Positions 1 through 5,537 of a stretch of 23,660 nucleotides of DNA are shown here, one piece after another. Made by a program: the position numbers and the translations under genes. The first letter of the stretch is position 1. Each line of letters begins with the position of its first letter. Source of the stretch: a virus; IMG/VR virus record IMGVR_UViG_3300046167_000376, positions 1-23,660 of that record; one strand, written 5' to 3'. The notes under the pieces were generated by a model. The model did not search any database. It saw only the letters and a program-made list of their open reading frames with translations, and was not told the origin of the DNA.

Positions 1-249
1 ACGAAGGAATTTGAGATGCAAATGATGAAAAGCAACATCATTCACGGCGGCAATGAGGTTCTAAGGTGGCAAATGGGTTGCGCGGTGGTTTATACAGACG
101 TAAACGAAAACAAGCGCGTGACTAAAGAGAAGCACGAAAGCAAAAAAGTTGATGGCGTAATAGCTTCAATCATTGCCATGAACGAATACGGCCACCATAA
201 AACGAGCGGCGCACATGATACGGTTTTCGATATAATTTCCCTTTCGTAA
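1..249 (+). CDS. terL: Terminase large subunit, C-terminal end (continues from the right end of the window)
   Basis: These 82 codons are open from base 1 and end at TAA 247-249. They are the end of the terminase nuclease domain. The pattern TKEFE, then HGGN, VLRW and later KKVDGVIA is the usual C-terminal signature of HK97-type large terminases, and the Asp of KVDG is the expected late metal-binding residue of the RNase H-like fold. The codon phase fits exactly with the terL fragment at 22347-23660: the last codon there ends at base 23660 and the next begins at base 1, giving the expected join NGP-TKEFE. The ATG at base 16 is only an internal methionine. The portal gene follows after 12 bases. 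The joined protein would be about 520 residues, normal for the family. Confidence 0.93.
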   Translation, partial: TKEFEMQMMKSNIIHGGNEVLRWQMGCAVVYTDVNENKRVTKEKHESKKVDGVIASIIAMNEYGHHKTSGAHDTVFDIISLS

Positions 250-261
250 TTTGCACCCCAC

Positions 262-1455
262 ATGGCAACACTTCGCGACAGATTGAACGCGCTTTTGAGG
301 TATCGAGTCGGCAAGTACGATTCTCAGACCTTGGCGAATGACTTAGGTATTTACGGCACTACGGTAAGCGGTGCAAATATCAACGAGAACACCGCGCTTA
401 CAATCTCGACGGTTTACGCCTGCGTCTACAAGATTGCAAGCACCTTGGCCAGCTTAGATTTAGAGGTATATGAGCGCACAGGCCGAGAGATAGAACCCGC
501 GAACGTTCACCCTGCTTATGACGTTATCAAATACAAGCCCAACGAATACCAAACGGCGTTTGACTTTTGGGAGACCGTTATAAGCAATGCAGTCATTAAC
601 GGCGTTGGCTATGCACTGATTGAGCGCGACGGACGTGGCTATGTTACTAGCCTTGTTTGTTTGGACATATACGACGTAGACCGCAAAAACGTCAACGGGC
701 AGATAGTTTACAGCGTGCGCAATGTGGGCATTGTTCAGCCTGAGAATATGCTGGAGATTTGCAACCTACAAAGAAAGTCACCGATACGCTTGCACCGTGA
801 GAATTTAGGACTAGCCAAAAGCGCCGAGGATTTCGGAGCTGAGTATTTTGGCAGCGGCGGGCAAATGACGGGGATACTATCCAGCGACCAGCCTTTGAAG
901 AAGGAGCAGATGGATATAATCCAAGGCAGTTGGAACAAGGCCGCACAGCAAGCAGGCACAAAGCTGCTACCGTTTGGCTTTAAGTATTCGCGTATAAGCA
1001 TCAGCCCCGACGAAGCGCAGTTCATTGAAACGCGCAAATTTCAGGCTGAAGAGATATGCCGCATTTTTAGCGTGCCCCCTACATTGGTACAGCTCGAAAG
1101 CCAAACAACATACAACAATGTTGAACAGCAAAACCTACAATTTGCACGGCACACGATTGCACCTTGGGCCAAGCGCATCGAGCAGGAGATAGACAGAAAG
1201 CTAATCCAGTCACGGGAGCGCCCACAGATATACAGCAAGTTTAACCTCAACGATTTGTACCGAGGCGATATGCAGAGCCGTGCAGACTTTTATACTAAGA
1301 TGCTAAACAACGGCGTGCTAAGTATTAACGAAGTCAGGGGCAAGGAAGATATGAACCCAACAAGCGGGGGCGATACCCATGTCGTGCAAATAAACCAAAT
1401 CGCGCTGGACCGCCTAGGCAAGTACAGCGATAAAGTCAGCAGCGATGGCGTTTAG
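262..1455 (+). CDS. Portal protein (HK97 gp3 / Phage_portal family)
   Basis: The portal is the dodecameric ring at the single capsid vertex through which terminase pumps DNA and to which the neck attaches. The 397-residue product has the expected features: an N-terminal ALTISTVYACVYKIAS segment; a middle region with the wing/stem pattern; a conserved core around residues 255-300 (ETRKFQAEEICRIF, SVPP, YNNVEQQ) typical of HK97-type portals; and a C-terminal NDLYRGDMQSRADFY/LSINEVR motif. Length is in the normal range. It begins 12 bases after terL and overlaps the protease start by 11 bases, so terminase, portal, protease and capsid look like one operon. I see no clear Shine-Dalgarno, as is usual in Bacteroidota. 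Confidence 0.95.
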   Translation: MATLRDRLNALLRYRVGKYDSQTLANDLGIYGTTVSGANINENTALTISTVYACVYKIASTLASLDLEVYERTGREIEPANVHPAYDVIKYKPNEYQTAFDFWETVISNAVINGVGYALIERDGRGYVTSLVCLDIYDVDRKNVNGQIVYSVRNVGIVQPENMLEICNLQRKSPIRLHRENLGLAKSAEDFGAEYFGSGGQMTGILSSDQPLKKEQMDIIQGSWNKAAQQAGTKLLPFGFKYSRISISPDEAQFIETRKFQAEEICRIFSVPPTLVQLESQTTYNNVEQQNLQFARHTIAPWAKRIEQEIDRKLIQSRERPQIYSKFNLNDLYRGDMQSRADFYTKMLNNGVLSINEVRGKEDMNPTSGGDTHVVQINQIALDRLGKYSDKVSSDGV

Positions 1456-2914
1456 TAAGTACCCTGAGGCGATGACAAACAACGCGAAACGCGGCCTGCG
1501 TCTAAATGAAGAGGTAGGCGGTAAGTGCGCGACGGCGGTAGGCAAAGAGACCGCGCGGATACTATCGAATAAACTACCATTGAGCGAGGCACGCACCAAA
1601 AGAATGTACAGCTTTCTGAGCCGCGCCCGAACATATTACAAGCCCGACGATACAGAAGCGTGCGGCACAATTAGTTATTTACTTTGGGGCGGTGATACCG
1701 CTTTGAATTGGAGTGAATCAAAAGTTAAAGCAATGAAAGAAGAAGAAGACAAGCGCACGGAAGAACTGCGCAGCCAATACGGCGACAGCGTAGAACTACG
1801 CACGGCAGAAGTGCGGGCCGCTAGTGATGATGCTTTGGTAGTCGAAGGCTACGCGAGCAATTTCGATGTAGAGTACGATTTAGGATACTTCAAAGAAACC
1901 GTAGCCCGTGGCGCGTTTGATAACGTACTACAGGATGACGTACGTTTTTTACTCAATCACACAGGCGCACCATTGGCACGAACTACGAACGGCACGTTAG
2001 AGCTGAGCGTAGACGACCAAGGCTTGAAGTATCGTGCAGCACTTGCCGACACGCAGGACGGGCGCGACCTTTACAAGCTTATCAAGCGCGGCGATATTAC
2101 ACAGAGTTCGTTCGCTTTTACAATTGACTCGGATACGTGGAGCGAGGACCGCAGCACGCGAACAATCACCAAGGTGGGCAAATTATTAGACACGTCGGCC
2201 GTGACATACCCAGCCAGCCCGACGGCATCAGTCTACGCGCGTAACATGGCAGAGGCGGCGCAGGAAGTGGAGGAATTGAAAGCAGAACAGGTAGCAGCCG
2301 AACCCGTAGAGGAGAAGCGCGCAGAACCTGAAACGATAAAAACAGAACCGCGTAACTTTACGCAAAACATTACAAAGATGACTTTAAACGATTTGAAAGG
2401 CCAGCGCAATGCGAACTATGAAGAGTTTGTTGCAATCGGCCAAAAGGCGGACTCAGAGGGCCGCGTTATGACAGAAGCAGAGCAGGAGCGATGCGATAAG
2501 CTTGACAGCTTGATGCAAGACCTTGACGTTAAGATTAAGCACAAGACACGTGAGCAGGACATGGTGGCACGAATGGCGCAGAGCGGAACAGCTGGCGCAT
2601 CCGAGCAACGCGAAGTTGAGCGCGTTAATAGTTCTTTCAGCTTGAGCCGTGCAGTAGCTGCCGTTGCAAACGGCCGAAACTTGGAAGGTGCGGAAGCAGA
2701 GTGGGCAAGTGAGGCAAGCAAGGAGGCACGAAGCCAAGGCCTGCAAATGGCTGGACAGATTGCAATTCCTTCTAGTCGCTTTGCGTGCTGGAGCTGCAGG
2801 ACGACTTCCAAGCAGGAAGCGGCGACGGTGCAGGATTTGTACCTACTGTTGTACCCGCTGCAATCGAAGCACTGCGCGCCCCTACCGTATTGGAAGGACT
2901 CGGCACAACAGTAA
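1445..2914 (+). CDS. Prohead protease fused to the N-terminal part of the major capsid protein (frameshifted near its end)
   Basis: Three parts lie in one frame. Residues 1-95 are an extra N-terminal domain (YPEAMTNNAKR, CATAVG, RMYSFLSR, EACGTISYLLWGG) of a kind I recall from other phage head proteins; its role is unknown. Residues about 115-265 are an HK97-type (U35) prohead protease: candidate catalytic His172 in LLNHTG and Ser221/222 in GDITQSSFAF. From Met312 (base 2378) comes the start of the capsid protein, including the helical delta (scaffold) segment. No stop separates protease from capsid. Met312 could be an internal start producing capsid alone, and Met97 (base 1733) an alternative protease start. 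After about base 2780 the frame stops making sense: the last 44 residues are not capsid-like, and the capsid continues in the -1 frame. The ORF overlaps the end of the portal gene. Confidence 0.85.
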   Translation: MAFSKYPEAMTNNAKRGLRLNEEVGGKCATAVGKETARILSNKLPLSEARTKRMYSFLSRARTYYKPDDTEACGTISYLLWGGDTALNWSESKVKAMKEEEDKRTEELRSQYGDSVELRTAEVRAASDDALVVEGYASNFDVEYDLGYFKETVARGAFDNVLQDDVRFLLNHTGAPLARTTNGTLELSVDDQGLKYRAALADTQDGRDLYKLIKRGDITQSSFAFTIDSDTWSEDRSTRTITKVGKLLDTSAVTYPASPTASVYARNMAEAAQEVEELKAEQVAAEPVEEKRAEPETIKTEPRNFTQNITKMTLNDLKGQRNANYEEFVAIGQKADSEGRVMTEAEQERCDKLDSLMQDLDVKIKHKTREQDMVARMAQSGTAGASEQREVERVNSSFSLSRAVAAVANGRNLEGAEAEWASEASKEARSQGLQMAGQIAIPSSRFACWSCRTTSKQEAATVQDLYLLLYPLQSKHCAPLPYWKDSAQQ

Positions 2915-3636
2915 TTCGTAACGCTACAGGCAACTTGCAGTTTCCACGTGTAAGCGCAAAGGCCGCAGGTACAGGCGCAACAGAAGTAGCAGCCGATACA
3001 GGTTCAGGCATGGAAATGGATGACGTTACTTTGTCACCGCAGCGTGTAGCAGCTAACACCAAGTACAGCAAGCAATTGATTTTGCAGGGCGGTGCTGAGG
3101 TTGATGCGCTTATTGCTAACGAGTTGGCAGCAGCTATGAACGCCTACGTAGATACCACAGCCTTTGCTGCTATCATGGCATCGACTACTGTAAACCAGTC
3201 AAATGTTGCTGATGGCGCTCTGACTGCTGCAATGGTGAACCTGATGGAAACGGACGCACTTGCAGAGGGTGCAAACCTTGCAGGCGCTTCCTACGTTATG
3301 AGCGCAGGCGCTTACGGCCTTTCGAAGGCATTGGCGCAGGTTGCTAACGTAAATCCACTTTGGGAAAATGGCCGCTTCAATATGTACAACGCCGTTGCTA
3401 CGCCATACCTCGCTAACGGATTTTTGGAGGACGGAACAACAGCAGCCGAGGGCGCTCTTTGCTTTGGTAACTTCCAACAGGGCGGAATTTTGGCTTACTT
3501 CGGGGGCATTGATTTGCTAGTTGACCCGTACAGCGACGCAGGCACTGCACAGATTGCTTTGCACGTGAACCGATTCTTTGACTTCGATTTGCGACAGCCT
3601 AAAGCTTTGTCTATTGCGAAGCACTTGAATGCTTAA
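2785..3636 (+). CDS. Major capsid protein, main part (HK97 fold), in a shifted frame
   Basis: This frame carries the shell-forming part of the capsid protein: LELQDDFQAGSGDG, VPAAIEALR, VLEGLGTTVI, later the central TDALAEGANLAGASYVMS region and a C-terminal VDPYSDAGTAQIALHVNRFFDFDLR motif. All are typical of HK97-like capsid proteins, here resembling those of Bacteroidota phages. There is no proper start. The frame opens only at base 2776, after a TAG, and the GTG at 2785 is internal to the protein. The N-terminus with the delta domain lies in the preceding ORF (bases 2378 to about 2780). One extra base in the TTT at 2780-2782 would join both parts into a protein of about 419 residues, a normal length. 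A strong terminator follows 26 bases after the stop. Confidence 0.9.
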   Translation: MLELQDDFQAGSGDGAGFVPTVVPAAIEALRAPTVLEGLGTTVIRNATGNLQFPRVSAKAAGTGATEVAADTGSGMEMDDVTLSPQRVAANTKYSKQLILQGGAEVDALIANELAAAMNAYVDTTAFAAIMASTTVNQSNVADGALTAAMVNLMETDALAEGANLAGASYVMSAGAYGLSKALAQVANVNPLWENGRFNMYNAVATPYLANGFLEDGTTAAEGALCFGNFQQGGILAYFGGIDLLVDPYSDAGTAQIALHVNRFFDFDLRQPKALSIAKHLNA

Positions 3637-3661
3637 TTTGGTTGGGTTTGTTTGATTGGAA

Positions 3662-3688
3662 AGGGGGGCTGCGGCCCCTCTTTTTTTT
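3662..3688 (+). terminator. Rho-independent terminator after the capsid gene
   Basis: The stem AGGGG/CCCCT (3662-3666 and 3675-3679) has a GC-rich 8-base loop and is followed by C and eight T. It lies 25 bases after the capsid stop and closes the packaging/head operon. Confidence 0.85.
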
Positions 3689-3750
3689 GTCCTGTAACCC
3701 CAGTAAACACAGGCATTCCTAAAAAACACCTAAAATAATTACGAAAAAAC

Positions 3751-3782
3751 TTGCGTAGAAAAGAATGATTACCGTATATTTG
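3751..3782 (+). promoter_or_regulatory. Bacteroidota-type promoter of the 3808 cassette
   Basis: TTG at 3751-3753, 21 bases, then TATATTTG at 3775-3782. This matches the Bacteroidota -33 TTG / -7 TAnnTTTG consensus exactly. The -33 part is embedded in a 17-base motif (3741-3757, ACGAAAAAACTTGCGTA) that recurs twice before the gene at 16417. A leader of about 20 A-rich bases separates it from the ATG at 3808. Confidence 0.75.
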
Positions 3783-3807
3783 AGACATCAAACGAAACAA
3801 ACACACC

Positions 3808-4077
3808 ATGAACTACTCAATCCAACAGCTACAAAACCTTGATTCTCAGCTAGTTATAAGCGGTAATTCAACTCGAATTGATTACATTCAGGGAGGTAAA
3901 TACGTAATCGAAGGCATATTCAACCCAGCTCAAGCAATTGTGAAGTATCGAGATTGGTTAGTTGTTTTGGAAGATTGCGGAAACGGTTTTGAACCAATAA
4001 GCGCACGCAACACAATGACAGGAACAGAATACAGTAACCCGCTGCAATGGTTTTCAAATAAAGTCATTCAAGAATAA
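3808..4077 (+). CDS. Small unknown protein in a stand-alone transcription unit (moron-like)
   Basis: I do not recognise the 89-residue product. It is soluble-looking and mixed in charge, with a plausible small beta-rich fold (repeated VxYRDWLVVLED and YVIEGIF strands); no signal peptide, membrane helix or metal motif is visible. The ORF has its own Bacteroidota-type promoter 25 bases upstream and its own strong terminator 2 bases downstream, and it splits the head operon from the connector operon. That layout is typical of phage morons, extra genes expressed independently of the structural genes. The coding strand agrees with its neighbours, and its base composition seems more AT-rich than the flanking structural genes. 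Function could be host modification, exclusion or regulation; nothing in the sequence decides this. Confidence 0.75.
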   Translation: MNYSIQQLQNLDSQLVISGNSTRIDYIQGGKYVIEGIFNPAQAIVKYRDWLVVLEDCGNGFEPISARNTMTGTEYSNPLQWFSNKVIQE

Positions 4078-4078
4078 C

Positions 4079-4103
4079 AAGCCCCTCACGGGGCTTTTTT
4101 TTT
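4079..4103 (+). terminator. Rho-independent terminator of the 3808 cassette
   Basis: A perfect AAGCCCC/GGGGCTT stem with a TCAC loop (4079-4096) runs into nine T (4095-4103). It follows the stop at 4077 immediately. Confidence 0.88.
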
Positions 4104-4108
4104 AGCCG

Positions 4109-4116
4109 TATTTTAG
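4109..4116 (+). promoter_or_regulatory. Possible -7 box before the connector operon
   Basis: TATTTTAG differs from TAnnTTTG by one base and ends 4 bases before the ATG at 4121, the same spacing as at 9405, 16405 and 22031. No TTG is present 19-21 bases upstream because the terminator stem lies there, so this is weak. Without it the connector and tail genes would need read-through. Confidence 0.3.
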
Positions 4117-4120
4117 CGAC

Positions 4121-4684
4121 ATGATGACCGTAGAAATAACAGGCACGCCCGACCTCGACAGCATTATAACCGTGGCACAGCTAAAGGAGCATTTGAGAGT
4201 TGACCACACGGACGAGGATACACTTATAGAAGCTCTCAGAGATGCAGCCATTGCGTGGATTGAAGACGTATGCAATACGCGACTCGGCGACGTGAGCGCC
4301 GTGGGGTACATCGACTATTTTTATAACGTTCGTTTTCCCATTGGCCCGGTGAACTCCATTGCATCCGTGACGTATTTGGACACGGCAAACGCAACGCAAA
4401 CGCTACCAGCCGCAAAATATTGGTTTGACATAAAAACCAAAAGCGCGCGCATTACGTTCGACAATACGCCCGACCTATACGACGACACTTTTAACGCGGT
4501 CCAGGTGAATATGTCGTTAGGATATGCAGAGGCCGATATTCCGCAGCCGCTTGTTCATGCGATTCGTTTGCTTGTTGGGCATCTTTACGAGAATCGGCAA
4601 ACCGTGACAGGCTACAAAATGCACGAGCTGCCTTTGGGTATTTACAGCATCATTTCACCATATCGCAACGTTACAAGTGTATGA
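4121..4684 (+). CDS. Head-tail connector (gp6-like adaptor)
   Basis: The 187-residue product matches the Phage_connect_1 / gp6-like DNA-packaging adaptor family that sits below the portal. An N-terminal helical section has the typical TVAQLKEHLRVDHTDEDTLIE and AAIAWIEDVCNTRL pattern, a central beta-rich part carries PIGPVNSIASVTYLD, and a helical tail carries PQPLVHAIRLLVGHLYENR. These are diagnostic of the family in many siphophages. An ATG also exists at 4124; I keep 4121. The stop overlaps the next ATG (ATGA at 4681-4684), so translation of the following gene is probably coupled. It lies just downstream of the moron-like cassette. Confidence 0.9.
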   Translation: MMTVEITGTPDLDSIITVAQLKEHLRVDHTDEDTLIEALRDAAIAWIEDVCNTRLGDVSAVGYIDYFYNVRFPIGPVNSIASVTYLDTANATQTLPAAKYWFDIKTKSARITFDNTPDLYDDTFNAVQVNMSLGYAEADIPQPLVHAIRLLVGHLYENRQTVTGYKMHELPLGIYSIISPYRNVTSV

Positions 4685-5010
4685 AAATCGGGAAACTCGA
4701 CAGGCGAATAACAATTGAACGCGCCACCTTGACGCTGAACGACTACGGCGAACGCGCGGAAACGTGGACGACCTTGGCCACGATTTGGGCCGAGGTTAAT
4801 TACCGTGGAAGCGGTAGCGAGTCCATACAAAGCGACCAAGTTTATGCGGTGCAACCCGTGCATTTTATTATTCGTTACAGCAGCACTGTGAGCAGCGTAA
4901 GGCCAAGCGACCGCGTGAGCTACAACGGCCAACTGTATCAAATTGAAGCCGTGCAGGAAATCGGACGCGAGGAAGGTTTCAGGCTTGTCACAACGTCAAC
5001 AGGTGAGTAA
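4681..5010 (+). CDS. Head closure / head-tail joining protein (SPP1 gp16-like)
   Basis: The 109-residue protein matches the Phage_H_T_join family: KIGKLDRRITIERAT, DYGERAETW, WAEVNYRGSGSE, then RPSDRVSYNGQLYQIEAVQEIGR. In relatives it forms the ring that seals the packaged head below the connector. Length and order (connector, closure, gp10-like) are standard. The start overlaps the preceding stop by 4 bases, and the stop shares a base with the next ATG at 5010. Confidence 0.88.
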   Translation: MKIGKLDRRITIERATLTLNDYGERAETWTTLATIWAEVNYRGSGSESIQSDQVYAVQPVHFIIRYSSTVSSVRPSDRVSYNGQLYQIEAVQEIGREEGFRLVTTSTGE

Positions 5011-5537
5011 TGGACACGATGCAGGCGCAGTTACGTAAAATCGAAAAGCGGTTAGACAGAGCCGCACGATTTGGCACGATTAATAAAAAGGAATTCAGAA
5101 GGGCTAACCGTTTAGCTGGTAAAGAAACGGTTAACGCAATGCGTGGAAAGTTAAAGCCGTACAAGGACGATATAACTATACACAAAAAAGACGGCAAAAA
5201 AATTGAGATAAAAAAAGGTCAACTTAAAAGCTCAATCGGCGTTTGGTTCAGCAAAGGCAGTAATACGGCAATGATTGGCCCGCGTGCAAATAACGCAGGC
5301 AAATATAAATTGAAGCGCAAAGTGCGTGACGGCGCAGATGGCTGGTTTGCTCATATTGTAGAAATGGGCGCACGTCCTGCAACGATGAAAAAAGGCGGCA
5401 AGAAAGGCGGCGGCGGTATCATCATGCAAACGCCAAACAAGGGCAAACTAACTCAAGGAATAAAAGCGGGCATTGGTAAAACCAAACGCAGGCAACTAGA
5501 ACTTTACAGACAGGAATTTAAAAGGTTTATGAAATGA
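5010..5537 (+). CDS. HK97 gp10-like neck / tail completion protein
   Basis: The 175-residue, very basic protein fits the HK97 gp10 family of neck components: an N-terminal helix that pairs with a later LAGKETVNAMRGKLKP, GQLKSSIGVW, then MIGPRAN and GWFAHIVEMGARPA, followed by a Lys/Gly-rich loop and a C-terminal helix. It follows head closure by a one-base overlap and ends inside the start of the tail terminator fusion (ATGA at 5534). The glycine/lysine-rich stretch near residues 130-140 is low-complexity. Confidence 0.87.
   Translation: MDTMQAQLRKIEKRLDRAARFGTINKKEFRRANRLAGKETVNAMRGKLKPYKDDITIHKKDGKKIEIKKGQLKSSIGVWFSKGSNTAMIGPRANNAGKYKLKRKVRDGADGWFAHIVEMGARPATMKKGGKKGGGGIIMQTPNKGKLTQGIKAGIGKTKRRQLELYRQEFKRFMK

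Noticed and set aside
16-249. Separate 77-residue gene starting at ATG 16
   Set aside because: It is the C-terminal end of terL; the frame is open to base 1 and continues the terL fragment at the right end.
2416-2811. Minus-strand frames opposite the capsid delta domain
   Set aside because: Shadow of coding DNA; Cys/Ser/Ala-rich product with no recognisable domain.
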